Part shown: piece by piece, positions 36,034-48,075 of the stretch
How the letters are laid out: every line of letters begins with the position of its first letter
Position numbering within the stretch: the first letter of the stretch is position 1
From: Gymnothorax reevesii
Lineage: Eukaryota; Chordata; Actinopteri; Anguilliformes; Muraenidae
Reading direction: 5' to 3'
Length of the DNA stretch: 64,000 nt
Assembly: GCA_029721435.1 (NCBI GenBank)
Contig: CM056583.1
Span: forward strand, 70,860,120-70,924,119
Program-made: the position numbers and the translations under genes
Notes under the pieces: model-generated
What the model was told of the DNA's origin: nothing
Seen by the model: only the letters and a program-made list of their open reading frames with translations
The model's database searches: none

Positions 36034-36107
36034 TGTGTGCGTACATATGTGTGTGTGTGTGCGCGCTTATGCGCGCGTGTGTGAACGTGGGTCACACGCG
36101 CGCACCT
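36034..36107. repeat. Alternating purine-pyrimidine tract with hairpin potential
   Basis: GTGTGCGTACATATGTGTGT continues into GCGCGCTTATGCGCGCGTGT. Then TGCGCGCGTGTG and CACACGCGCGCA-type arms face each other across a short spacer. It is Z-DNA and hairpin prone. Confidence 0.7.
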
Positions 36108-36687
36108 AGTGGTCTTTTTTTTAGACACACCTGGGCACCTACTCCTAAAGGTCCTATATTATGCGATTATTTTCAAGTATAATCTTTGTGGGTGTCGTAG
36201 AGGGATGTCTGTGTAATTAGAGTTGAAAAGCTTGTAAAAATCAAAATTCCCAGGCCTTCTGCTGCCTGTAATTCCTAAGAAGCTGTTTTGAATGGGCATT
36301 CCCTCTATGATAATTAACTCTGCTCTAATAGGCCAGAAAAGTAGGATAAACATGAAAAAAATTATTTTACTGCTTCAAGGGAGAGAGAGGTGGGGAGATT
36401 GATCAAAACCAAGGGGTAGGGGGGGAGGCAGGGTGTACAAGCTGAGCTCAGAGGCATTCACTATCCAAAGCAAGTCTGTCTGTAATGTACTAAACAACTG
36501 CAATTTCAAATCGTGTTTCAAGTGAAGTGGCAAAGGGGGCCCAACGGCTACCGTGGGAGATTTTCCAAGTGTACCTTCTCTGGGCCGTTTGATACAGTGC
36601 AGACCACATTACAGGTAGACTGAACTGAGAAGAAGCATTTTCCATAACATGGGTTCAATATTGCAAATATTTAAGCAGCCTATTGTG

Positions 36688-37230
36688 TGGCAGCAACTTT
36701 TAGCATGAATGCAGGTACTATGGGTGGTCAAGAAGTTCAGTTGCTGTTCAGCCCAGACATCAGACTGGAGAAGTTATTGATGTTATTAAATTGTTAGTTA
36801 ATTGTTTTTGATTGTGGAACAATAGTTGATGCCAAGGGGGGCAGTTTGAGTATTTCTGAACCTGCTGATCTCCTGGGATTTTCATACACGAGAGTCTCTA
36901 GAGTTTATTGTGAATGGTGTGGGGGGGAAAATTGTGATTGACAATGGCAAAATTTGCTTGTTAATGAGACAGGTCTATAATTATGGTTGGACTGGTTCAA
37001 ACTGCCAGGAGGGAAACTGGAAGGTAAATAGCCTTGCTCTGCAACAGTTCTATGCGGAAGAGCATCTCTGAATGCATAAACACTTTAAACTTTAGAGTTG
37101 GTGGTCTATTGCAGCATTAGACCACACTGGGTTTCAATACTGTTGGCTCAGAACAGAAAATGGATGCTACAGTAGGCAAAGGCTCAACAATACTGGACTT
37201 ACTGGAGGAAAGTTTGCCTGGTCTGGCAAA
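36688..37230 (+). repeat. Tandem duplication unit 1 (543 bp, within a Tc1 relic)
   Basis: Essentially identical to 37346-37888; I found one difference, in the G/A run near 36928. It ends GGCAAA and is followed directly by the 115-bp copy of 35079-35193. Confidence 0.92.
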
Positions 37231-37345
37231 GCGGTGTCATTTCCATCCCCTCCGAAGTGTTCAGTCTCAATAATATTTACAGTAGACACGGACTCGCAGA
37301 GTTCGATATAAAATAATATACAATTGTGCTTGCTTGTTGGCTGCG
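37231..37345 (+). repeat. 115-bp templated insertion at the duplication junction
   Basis: A copy of 35079-35193 in the same orientation, placed exactly between the two 543-bp units. Junction microhomology is two bases (AA) on the left and one base (G) on the right. Confidence 0.9.
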
Positions 37346-37888
37346 TGGCAGCAACTTTTAGCATGAATGCAGGTACTATGGGTGGTCAAGAAGTTCAGTT
37401 GCTGTTCAGCCCAGACATCAGACTGGAGAAGTTATTGATGTTATTAAATTGTTAGTTAATTGTTTTTGATTGTGGAACAATAGTTGATGCCAAGGGGGGC
37501 AGTTTGAGTATTTCTGAACCTGCTGATCTCCTGGGATTTTCATACACGAGAGTCTCTAGAGTTTATTGTGAATGGTGTGGGGGGAAAAATTGTGATTGAC
37601 AATGGCAAAATTTGCTTGTTAATGAGACAGGTCTATAATTATGGTTGGACTGGTTCAAACTGCCAGGAGGGAAACTGGAAGGTAAATAGCCTTGCTCTGC
37701 AACAGTTCTATGCGGAAGAGCATCTCTGAATGCATAAACACTTTAAACTTTAGAGTTGGTGGTCTATTGCAGCATTAGACCACACTGGGTTTCAATACTG
37801 TTGGCTCAGAACAGAAAATGGATGCTACAGTAGGCAAAGGCTCAACAATACTGGACTTACTGGAGGAAAGTTTGCCTGGTCTGGCAAA
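37346..37888 (+). repeat. Tandem duplication unit 2 (543 bp)
   Basis: Matches 36688-37230 throughout. The relic then continues into unique downstream sequence (TCTCTTTCTGCTGTGATATG), so this unit keeps the original right flank and unit 1 the original left flank. Confidence 0.92.
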
Positions 37889-38039
37889 TCTCTTTCTGCT
37901 GTGATATGAGGATGGAAGGGCTAGAATTGGTTAAACAAAAGTAATCCAAGGATCCATCCTTGAGTCAACAGTTCTGGTGGTGGTGGTGTGTATTGGTGGT
38001 TATGTTTTGTGGAGGTATTCCTAAATTACCTTGTTTTTA

Positions 38040-38515
38040 CTATATGGTAAGTAGTCTGTAGTTCACCATGGCAACCATAGTTTTTAGGGAGAAGTAAATC
38101 ATCTAAATATGTCACCTGTGGTTTTACTACAGTTAGTTCATCAGTGATTACCATAATTTGTCATGGTATAAGAGGTAATAATAACTATGGCTACCATAGT
38201 TTATCTCATTATACTATACAGTAGCCTTGGTTATCATAGTTCATCATGGTATCCCACATAATAACCATGGGTACTGTAGTTTATCATGATATACTATGTA
38301 GCAGCCATGGTTACTGTAGTTTACTATGGTATTCTATGTATTAACCATGTTTACCACAGTTTATAATGGTACACTATGTAAAATCCGCAGTTAACAAAGT
38401 TCATCACAGTACACTCTGAGGTAGCCAGTTGAGGTGATCATGGTTCATCATAGTATACCACATAGAAGCCATGATGGTTACTATAGTTTACCACGGTTTA
38501 CTATGTAATTACCCC
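38040..38515 (+). repeat. Minisatellite, about 45-50-bp unit (CCATGGTTACTGTAGTTTA type)
   Basis: About nine degenerate units built from CCATGGTTAC, TGTAGTTTATCATGGTATAC and TATGTAG segments. Each unit contains short palindromic stretches such as CATGG/CCATG, so the array can fold into many small hairpins. Confidence 0.85.
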
Positions 38516-38769
38516 ATTATCATGATTATATCTCACATTAGGCTGGTTTCAGGTTACTGTTGCTCTTATAGTGCTAGGAAGTATATTAGTCTATTTTAGG
38601 GTCAAATTTAGTATTGAGGAGATGATTTATGAATTGTGAAGGAGCTCACTTTTGGTTGAAAGGTAAGCACAAGAGCTTATAGACACTATGAACCTCCAGG
38701 ACTAGAGCTGACACATCTGATTTAGTCTTCAGTTCCTGGCTCAATTAGCCTGACTTCACTTGCATGTAT

Positions 38770-38875
38770 TTTGATTGTTGGAGGAAAGTGGAGTACCAGG
38801 AGAAAACCTGCATTTACATGGAGAGACCATGCAAACTCCAAACCCAAAAGGCCTGGGCAAAAAAACTCCTCAGTA
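38770..38875 (+). repeat. SINE/LINE-tail-like repeat fragment
   Basis: GTTGGAGGAAAGTGGAGTACC, then AGGAGAAAACCTGCA and GAGACCATGCAAACTCCA, match a common dispersed fish repeat (GGAGGAAACCGGAG…CATGCAAACTCCACAC) recognised by motif order. Confidence 0.6.
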
Positions 38876-41769
38876 CCGTTGGCTAAACATTATCGTTTCA
38901 AAAATTTCACAGTTTTTGAGGACTTGCACATTTTTAACTTCCCCACACCGCAACACCTAAAATTAACCTTTAAATCTTAACTGGACTACAATGTCGCAGC
39001 TGCAGTAGTTTAGGAGGCACATAATAAATGTGCAAGATCTTTTGCTAATCATTGACTTAAGTGCGGGAATCCACCCAAAAAGCAACAAACACTGTGGCCC
39101 CTTTGGTTCAGCTTGCAATTAACTGCTTCATATCTCTCTAATACATTGTGAACTAAAAATTTTGTGCTAAATTCTTTACAATTCATGTTCTTGTTCTATC
39201 CCACATTTGATATACATAGAATGGCTTGCTAACTCCAGAAATGTAATTATGTGAATTACTTTTGCGGAATTTAAATGTCCTTGGGCATGAAACTAGAATC
39301 GATGACAGTAAGGCAGTCATATACATTTTTCAAATAGACAGTGCTCACACTTAATGTATCACAATGCTGCTGAAGGCACTATTTTATTAACTTCTCTAAA
39401 AAAATGGCTTCATTGGTCTCATTTAGCCAATGCTATGCTGGGATTAAATCCTTCCCAAATGTTTTTTAGCACTATGAAGTGCATTTACACTTCGCAAACT
39501 GTGTGCTCAACAGTACTTGTCATTGAGCTCCTGTCGTATGTATCCAGTTCTGAGGTTGTGGATGTTTTTTGCTCAGTCGAGAGGCCTTAGTGATAAGGAG
39601 TTAGGGTAACAGCAGGAAGTCTCATAACTTCTGTGTTTATTCCGTGAGTTAAAAATAACTTCCATGCATGCATCCACAAATTCCTGTGCATGGAACGCCC
39701 ATTGTTGTTGAACATCCTGTGTTCCCACAAAGGCAGATCCAAGATCTAACTCTTCAGATTTTTAGGTATTGTGAATATGGCACTTATTTTTCCATTTATT
39801 TCCATTTGATTTTCAGTTTTTCAGACATCTACAAGCCTTGTTATACCACTAATTATCTTCCTATTCATGTAATTGTTTAATAATTATTGAGGGGATTCAT
39901 TCTTATTTTTCCTCTTTGTGGTTTCCTTTTCATGTTTATTTTTTGGGCATTTGACAGAGAAATAGTGGTTTGCAAACATTTCATAAGCCTTTGCTTAAAT
40001 GTATTTTGCATTATGTATTAAGTCTCAACAGAAAATGATCAGAATGAAGCTTGAATGTAAGATCTTTATTTTTGAATTACTGAGAAATGAAGAACAGCAA
40101 GCATTTCTGAATCTGATTATTTTGATTGAAGTCATTTGTCACAAATTAGTTTTTTTCTTTTTTGGACTCAGATTCTTAAATATAAAGAAGCTCACTGTGC
40201 AAGACCAGCAAGATCCAATAAATGGTTTGGAGATTGAGATAACTAGATAAGGTCTCATAATTGTGAGCAACTGAGTTAATATGACATCCTTAGTTTGTCA
40301 GGCAAGAATGCATGAAACAAAATTTGAAAAGGTAATTGAGCAGTATAGTGTTCTGCTCTCTACAGCATGTTCAATGAGATCTCAAAGCTCAGGAGACTAG
40401 CATTGTGTCATGGTTGAGAGCTAGCTCTGTGTGATTGTGGGTTTGAAGAATTGCTTTCATTGAGGTTATAGTTACAACTTTCAGTCCTTCATGTCCACTT
40501 TAGGGAGGAAATCCATACCGCATTGTGGTTGTGGAGAAAAAGGGGTTTTGTGCGCCTTTGCATACCCAACCATCTGTTCCGTCAGGCAGTTGGCCTCCAA
40601 TATTCTTTACAGTGTGCAGGCATCTGCTGCATTCCGATAGTTTAAACATTGTTCCTTTTTTTCCTGAACATTTGTGTGGAAAAACTGAGCATTTAGCCTC
40701 AGTGCACACAAGGGAGAAAGGGAAAGGCAGTGTCAGGAGTGTGACATAATAGATTATTAACTGTAGCAATAATTTACGCTTTAGACAAAATAAGTGGTGC
40801 TGACCCCTGGTTTTTGTCTGCCCAGTCAGTTCAGAGCACAGATTTATTTTTTTCATGGTGCAGTACGAACTTCCAGCACCTGCTTTGAGAACTTGAAGAA
40901 CAGGTTTCCTACCATAAGTGCGTCAATAATCATGTGAATCAGCGATAAAATAATAAGGACAGGATGTGATCTCATCTCACAGCACTCTCTTCAGTTCTGT
41001 GGGGAGGGTGCATGGGATCCTGGCTTGCAATTGCGAAGGTAAAACTCTGGAGCTGGGACATGGGTGTGATGCAGACAATTCATTCAGTTCATGCAAAACC
41101 TGGGCTAAAATATTTGCATGTGGCATACATGTGTCCATTTTGCCTGTAGGAATGCCATAAAAAGGCATTCAAAAGATGTTTGAATATTTTTTTTTAGAGT
41201 TGATTTGTCGACAGCAGATTAGCTATATTGTGGTTCCTGTGGTCTTGTTGAATAAAGAGTTGTGGTGCTTCATTTTTTAAAATGTTATTAGCCTGATTGA
41301 CAGTAAGCAATGAAATTGCTTATGGAGCGCAGCACTTGCAAAAAGTCGATATGAGACAAGACTGAACATTTTAGGACTGGTCCATTCGCTATCATTTTTC
41401 TTAGGTGAGATATTGGGAAAATTTACCTATTCAACGACCTTGGCAGTGACCTTCCAAAACCCTTTATTGGTCTTGCGGCCTCTTGTGGTATAAATCCATA
41501 GTCAATTCCTCAAGAATTGTGGATGCTAATGTGAGCACAGGCAGACAAATATGACAATGAACATGCTTGCGAATTGGAGTTTTTCAAATAATATGCTGAT
41601 TTCTGAATAAGGGGCTGAAGAGCATAGCTGTTCTATTACATTCAAGTTCAAGAACTATGCTACAATATGGTATATTGTCTTCTGCGATGTATTGGCTTCT
41701 GCTAATGCAGGACTTACTGCTCAAAAGTCAGAAATTAACAGGAAAACTTTACAGATTGTTTGATTGAAA

Positions 41770-42420
41770 GTACTTCAAAGAGCCCAATAACAACAAGGCC
41801 TATGACTGTATTTCTGCAATGCTTAAATATGATTAGTTATGGGTTTAAACCTAATGTGTGGTTGATTGAGAATGATCTGCTCGTAACCAGGCTGCTTTTT
41901 TGTGTTATTTAACCATCTACAGTATTTTATCTGGGCTGTATATAAATTCAGCTAAATTATTTGTTTTGGGCCTAAGCCTTTCTGAAATACTTTCACAGTA
42001 GTTGGAAGCCTCCTTAGTCCAGATTTTTTACTAGTCAAAACATAGAATCTCACACCCTCCCCATTATTTTTGATTTATAAATTTCTGCGCAGCTGTGTTC
42101 AGTTAGGCTATGAGCAAGAAATGGACTTTATGACTCAAAAAAGATGAACTTAGATAAAGGAAAGGCTGAGGGATCGGTGGTTCAAGATATCATGTCACAT
42201 TGACCGCATTCAGGTCAGGGTGATTTGATACAGTATAAGGTATAATATTTCACACCTCACATTTAACTTACTGAAGAGCACAATAGATTTTGTGAACAAA
42301 GTATAAAATAATAGCTATTGTTGGAGAAGAACATTGGGATCGCTTCTGAGAATGGGCCGAAGTTCATTGCAGTAGACAAAAGAATAATGCGCTTATTCAG
42401 CTGTCATATATAAAAATGGG
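41770..42420 (+). pseudogene. L1-like retrotransposon relic
   Basis: In broken + frames I see an AYDCI-like patch (41800-41815), an SGLYINSAKLFVLGL-like stretch (41925-41970, cf. the L1 SGYKINWSKS segment), and LIQYKV with TPH-LT near 42225-42260. This order fits the 3' half of an L1-type reverse transcriptase ORF. It is heavily decayed and rests on short matches only. Confidence 0.4.
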
Positions 42421-43067
42421 AAAGTTTATTTTCTCACTCTCAAAAGTCGTTCCATTATCATTTGATGTTTTTTGTGTGTCTGGACCACACTGATACTTCT
42501 CATTAGCTGCTAGAGGAAAAAGCTCTGGTCCCTGAAGCCGCCCACGCAACTACCCTTATTGGCTCATGCTGTTTGAGCTCTTATATATCCATGAGTCTGG
42601 AGCCATGTGTTGAGTTAATTCCAGTGTCCCAGGAAAGGGAATTCACTTTTTTTCTTTCTTTTCCCTCGGAGTTCCTTGCACACATAGATTATTTGGATAA
42701 ATTAGAATGGTGCAATTGTAAATGCAGACTCATTGGTCCCTCAACTCGAGCCAGTCTGTGGAAATTCTTACGTCCGCCGAGAGTCAAGCATGGCGTTTCT
42801 GTCTAGGAAACTCCCTTACAATAACAAGGCATGGCTGCATTCCAGAGCATGCCGCTAGAGTCATGGCGCTAATAAGGCTGCAGTGCAGTCTGGCTTCTGC
42901 GTCAAACCTTTTATGCTTAAAGCTGAGCCGTTAAAATGAGATCTGACTGATCCTTTGATGGGTGAGAACTGTGGTGCTTGTCACTGCACCATGTACAGAA
43001 ACAAAATTATAAATTAACATGCAAACTCTTCTACTAGATACTGATGGACTTTAGTTAGTAACACGAG

Positions 43068-44647
43068 TACAACACCACTTCCAAAATGGTTGGGATGAAG
43101 TGTAAAATGTGAATGAAATTAAAATGCAATGACTCTCAGATCACATGAGCCAATATGTTATTTACAATAAAACATAGATAACATTTCAAATGTTGAAACT
43201 GAGACATTTTACATTTTTATCCACAAAATGAGCTCATTTGAAATTTTCTGGCTGCAACAGGACTCAAAAAAGTTGGGACACAGGCAAAAAAGGGCTGAAA
43301 ATGCAATTAATATTAGCAAGTAATTACATTAACTGGCATCAGGTGTGTAACATGATTGGCTATAAAATGGATGTCTTAGAGAGGCTGAGTCTCTCAGAAG
43401 TAAAGATGGCCAGAGGCTCTCCAACCTGTGAAGACTTGCATTAAAAAAAATTGTGGAATATCTTAAAAACAGCGTTCCTCAATGTCAAATTGCAAAGGCT
43501 TTGAAGGACTCATCATCAACAGTGCATAACATCATCAAAAGATTCAGGGAAACTGGAAAAATCTCTGAACATGAGGGACGAGGCCGAAGACCTTTACTGG
43601 ATGCCCGTGATTGTCGGGCCCTCAGATGCCACAGCATCTCTCACCGGCATGATTCTGTCATTGACATTACTAAATGGGCCCAGGAATACTTCAAGAAACC
43701 TCTATCTGTAAACACAGTCCGCCGTGCCATCCACAGATGCCACCTAAAACTCTATCATGCAAAAAGGAAGCCATTGTTGAGTATGATCCAGAAGCGCCGT
43801 CGTGTTCTGTGGGCCAGGGCTCATTTAAAATGGACTGTAGCAAAGTGGCAAAGTGTCCAGTGGTTAGACGAGTCCAAATTTGACATTCTTGTTGGAAATC
43901 ATGGGCATTGTGTCCTCCGGGCTAAAGAGGAGAAACGCCACCCCTTCTGTTATCAGCATTCAGTTCAAAAGCCAGCATCTGTGTTGGTATGGGGATGCAT
44001 TAGTGCATATAGTGTGGGACACTTGCATGTTTTGAAAAACACCATGAATGCTGAAAGGTATATAAAGGTTTTAGAGCAACATATGCTTCCCTCCAGACAA
44101 CATCTATTCCAGGGAAGGCCTTGTGTATTTCAGCAGGACAAAGCAAAACCACGTATTGCGTCTATTAGAACAGCAAGGCTTCGTAGTAGAAGAGTCTTTG
44201 TGCTGAACTGGCCCGCCTGCAGTACTGATCTTTCACCGATTGAGAACATTTGGCGCATAATTAAATGAAAAGTCCGTCAAAGGAGACCCAAAACTCTCCA
44301 GCAGCTGGAAGCCTGTATTAAACAAGAGTATGATCAAATCCAATGGCTAAACTCAAGAAACTTGTCTCCTCAATGCCCAGATGCCTCCACTCTGCGTGAA
44401 AAAGAAGGGATGCTACACCATGGTAAACAGACCCCTGTCCCAATTTTTTTTAGACCTGTAGCAGCCATCAAATTTGAAATGAGCTCATTTTGTGGATAAA
44501 ATTGTAAAATTTCTCAGTTTCAACATTTGCTGTGTTATCTCTTTTCGATTGTGAATAAAATACTGGCTGGTGTGATTTGAAAATCATTGCATCCTGATTT
44601 TATTCACAATTTACACTTTGTCCCAACTATTTGGAATTGGGGTTGTA
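43068..44647 (+). mobile_element. Tc1-like transposon (family C), copy 3, best preserved
   Basis: It runs 1,580 bp from TACAACACCACTTCCAAAA to TTTGGAATTGGGGTTGTA, with long inverted termini. It aligns along its whole length with copy 2 (21674-23248), including ATCACATGAGCCAATATGTT, GTTTCAACATTTGC and the 3' flank. TA dinucleotides form the element ends, as expected for the superfamily. The transposase frame is described separately. Confidence 0.93.
43453..44268 (+). pseudogene. Tc1-type transposase, 271-codon open core
   Basis: Cut-and-paste DDE transposase that would act on the element's terminal repeats. Order: N-terminal paired-like helix-turn-helix ([20 protein letters not shown]), [12 protein letters not shown] linker, second DNA-binding domain, then catalytic blocks [10 protein letters not shown] (first Asp), [14 protein letters not shown] (second Asp) and [12 protein letters not shown] (Glu), consistent with DD34E. 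Two lesions: the natural start ([12 protein letters not shown] at 43406) is out of frame because of an A-run at 43442-43450, and a TGA at 44266 removes the C-terminal tail that copy 2 retains. Lys replaces the usual Asn after the second Asp. Inactive, but the best preserved in the window. Confidence 0.9.
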
Positions 44648-46016
44648 AAAGCATTTCCACTGCAGAGTGTGAAGCTATAATAATTAGCCTCATACTTTAG
44701 TCCATGGCCACCCATGCTCCTCACAAGCCTCTTCTGTATGAAGAAATGGTCACAAAAACATTTTTGCTTGACTTTCAAGTTGTTTTGCTGAAATATGCCT
44801 TAGTCATATGCTGTCCATACCCAAGCCTTTCTATGGGAGTTCTTGAAATCAGTTTGAGTCACTCGATGCACATGCAATCACTGACTCAAGTAATTATAGG
44901 GATTGTATTATGCTCTTTTGGTTTTTCCCTGTCTGTTTGTGTATTATATAGTGTTTTGTGCTTGTTAAACATCTGATAAGTTACAAAGTCCAGAGTCCAC
45001 GCCAAAGGGGGTCGTTCTCTCCAACAGGAAACACAGCTCTTGAACTGCCCGAATTGCCTTGTATGTAGTCCAGCCTTTTCTTCCATTGAATGTCTACATT
45101 ACGATGCAACATATTTGCACGATGCCCTACTAATGGCTAGTTTGCCATACCTTCCTACAAAGCTAGGTAGGGTGGAGGCTGGGAGGAGTTTGGTTTGCGC
45201 GTTTCGTCATGTTGAAAGACGTGGTTTACTTCAGTGCAATGGCAAATTTCCATTATATGGACTTCAAAAGGAAGAGAAATTGAAATTGAGACAAATAATT
45301 TTTTTCTTAATTTCAACTAATAAGCTTTTAATTTTAATGTACTTATTTTAATTTACTAATTGTACTCTATTAATTTCAATTTTTTATTTTGTTCCTTTCA
45401 TTTTATAAAGAACCATTTTCTGATCCGTGATTGGCCATTTACAACAGAGTGAGGTTTTAAGGGGACCTAGGTGATCCTGAGGTGTTTCACATACCCCCTG
45501 TATAGCTGTAACTAAGTGCTTTTTGACTGACAAAAACATGGAAATGTTTGTAAATATACCACAAAAAAGAAGCTATTAAACCCTAATCTCCTTAAAACCC
45601 TTTACACAGATGCCAAATCAGGCCAATCCTTGCCTACATTGCATGGATACGATTTATGGCTTTATAACTCAGGATTTCAATGTCACTGAAACTGAAAAAA
45701 AAAATTTTTTTAATGAAGCATGACACCTGTTTAATTTGGAAATAAAGCATATTTGCATTTTTTTTATAATTTTGGGACAAAAAAGTGCTGCAAACAGAAG
45801 AAAACTGCATGAAAATTCAACACTGAAGTTGTTTTGCAATGAGAAACTGAGATACAAGAAATAGCTTGGAAGTAAAACAATTCATTTCCTGGATCATTAA
45901 CTCTTTGAGAGGTTTGCAAAATCTGAAGGTGATACTTAAAACAATGATTACCTGTGAAGTCAAATGTAAGCAGCCCCTATGTCTCTCCTGACAGCTGTCA
46001 TCGTAGGGCAGATTAA

Positions 46017-47764
46017 CCCCTTAAGCCCTGAGTCTCTTTTTCGAAAATGGCAAGCCCAAAATAAAATGAGTATATCTCTGAGAGTTCTTGGGCCATTTGA
46101 ATAATCTTGGTATCATACTAAAGGCAAAACCATTTGGGATTTCTGCCCTGGTGTAAAAATCACTATATATGTCATTGAGTCAGAGTAAATGGAGATGGAA
46201 CACAGTGTAAATGAAAGATCTCATTTTGCACCTAAAAAAGTTTTACCTCTATCCCTTGAAAATTTGTTGAGTTGCAGTCTGAAACCTCTAAAAAATTACA
46301 GCATAGAATCTCATTATTATCTGTGTCGAAGTTTATTCTGATCAGGTAAATCAGAGCAAAATTAGAGAGGAATATCTAAGTGGCTTCTCCAATTTGGCAA
46401 TTTAGGTACCTCGTGCTCCATTTCAGATTTACCAAACTGTAAAACTCATTTAATTTCACTTATATATCACTACAGGCATCCATTCCATCCAAATACAACA
46501 TTTAAAAATTTTTAGAATAAAAAAAAAATTATTATTATTTCTGCCAGTTTTGCCTATACAATTTCCCATTCAAAGATAATACATACAATGAAAATGAAGT
46601 TTGACTCCACTGGAGCATATTTAAAAAAAACAAAACAAATGAATAACATTTTAAATACCTAGGCAATGTGAAAAAATGTTAAAGAAAAGTAAGAATAACA
46701 AAAACCCAAGCGATTATTTGTTGAAGGAAACTGCGATTATTGCTCAAAAAAAGTGTACCTTAACTAGGAATTGAATCTTCTTACTCTCCCTTGCAGTGCG
46801 GCAGTTTAACCATTAGGCTACGCCTACTGACTGAGATTCAGTGGTCATATTGCCCACTTAAGGAATGGGTAATGAAAATACATACTGTACTGTTGTAGTC
46901 TCAGTATTTGTGCGGAATAGAGCAAAGATTCTGTCAGAGAATGACTTTGAAAATGAATGTTGAATATTTAGCGAATAATTATTCAGACAATACCTCAAAC
47001 AGACTAGTTATGTGTTTATATTGTCGCGCTATTCAAGTACATGCAAATGCCCATGGACTCAGTTTGACGCACTGGGAACGCAAGGCTGTAGCTCAGGCTA
47101 GGTTTCTGCCATTAAGGTGGTTTAGAGTTTGTTGGAAACATCTGGACTCAAAGAATCAAATGCCTACTGGCATAGTCTTACTGACAGTATCCCAAGCCGA
47201 TCGCAGAGAGGAAAAATACATTGCAAGCGAGCTGAATGCTAAGGAGTTGAGATCTTTGAAGCAACACCCTGGGAAAGAACATGCTAGGATACTGGCAGAT
47301 GTAGTTATAACACCAACACATTGGGTGCAGATTTACCCTCAAAGTTTTTTTTATTACAAAATATCAAAGGTATGAAGGTTTTATTTTTGCTCATCTCTAT
47401 AGACTGTGAAGTGTATGTCTGCTGTTCTTTGAGTGTGGTGTCTGTTTAAAATAACAGGGCTCATATCGTTGGATTCTGTGAACTTTCCTCTTTCATTTGA
47501 GGTATCCTTTTTATGCATAGCACTAATTCAGGACAAATTCTGGCGATTCAGCGCTGATATGATTTTATCCTATGTTTTGCTGTGTGCTACTTGCTTGGTG
47601 CTTGAATTGTGTTTGGTTGAGGTAAAAATGATCTACATGAGCTTTTGGCCGAGTTTCTTCACGAAATGCGGATATGCCGCATGACAATGTTGCGATTTGG
47701 AAACATGCTGTATTTATAATGCGTAACTACCGGCCCCCAGTACCAAGGTGTAGGTCTAATGGGG
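46017..47764. mobile_element. Possible piggyBac/TTAA-type element
   Basis: TTAA at 46013-46016 is followed by CCCCTTAAGCCC. GGTCTAATGGGG is followed by TTAA at 47765-47768. The ends are thus short imperfect inverted repeats flanked by a TTAA target duplication. A 155-codon open stretch (46908-47375) and a tRNA-like sequence lie inside. No recognisable transposase. TTAA is common in AT-rich DNA, so this is tentative. Confidence 0.3.
46762..46830 (-). repeat. tRNA-like sequence (tRNA pseudogene or SINE head)
   Basis: On the minus strand TAGCCTAATGGTTA fits a polymerase III A box and GATTCAATTCC a B box, spaced about 35 nt apart. Acceptor-stem pairing and an intact anticodon arm are not convincing, so it is not called a functional tRNA. 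Confidence 0.45.
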
Positions 47765-47774
47765 TTAAGTCAAT

Positions 47775-48075
47775 ATTCCATAAGAATCTTTCACTTGGTG
47801 ATACAAGCATCAAATTTGGCACAACTGACGTCCAGGATGCACTTTTTAAGAAATGTACATTATCCAGCTGAAAATCCAAGATGGCCACCAGTTTTCAAGA
47901 TGGCCGCCTCGTCAAATGCAAAAAAAAAAAAATGGTTTTCGAAGTAGAACTTGAATGAACAGAAATGCGTTAATGATCCAGACATCAAAATGAATGTATT
48001 CTGCTTTGAAGAACTCAATGGTGCCAATTAAATTTCAATATGGCTGCCAGTTTTCAAGATGGTAGCTATTACTTG
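47775..48075 (+). repeat. Dispersed repeat with AAGATGGCCACCAGTTTTCA units
   Basis: CAAGATGGCC-CCAGTTTTCAAGATGG occurs at about 47876-47905, and a variant (ATGGCTGCCAGTTTTCAAGA) at about 48041-48060. Each is preceded by a segment about catching a shift in substrate-like sequence (GTGATACAAGCATCAAATTT; TCCAGACATCAAAATGAATG). Non-coding. Confidence 0.5.

Larger units (their letters stand above)
36700..37990 (+). mobile_element. Tc1-like transposon relic (family E), internally duplicated
   Basis: It contains decayed landmarks of the family also seen at 23649: GGTACTATGGGTGGTCAAGA, CTGTTCAGCCCAGACATCAG, TATTTCTGAACCTGCTGATC, AGAGCATCTCTGAATGCATA and GTTTGCCTGGTCTGG. Those landmarks within 36688-37230 appear twice because of the tandem duplication. 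No open transposase frame remains. Confidence 0.75.

Noticed and set aside
38040..38515. CRISPR-like array
   Set aside because: Units have no constant repeat with unique spacers; it is a eukaryotic minisatellite. No CRISPR array exists in the window.
40500..40856. 118-codon minus-strand open stretch with several Cys
   Set aside because: Cys spacing fits no known domain and no splice or promoter context is present.
46762..46830. Functional tRNA gene on the minus strand
   Set aside because: A- and B-box matches exist, but stems do not pair convincingly, so it is kept only as a tRNA-like repeat.
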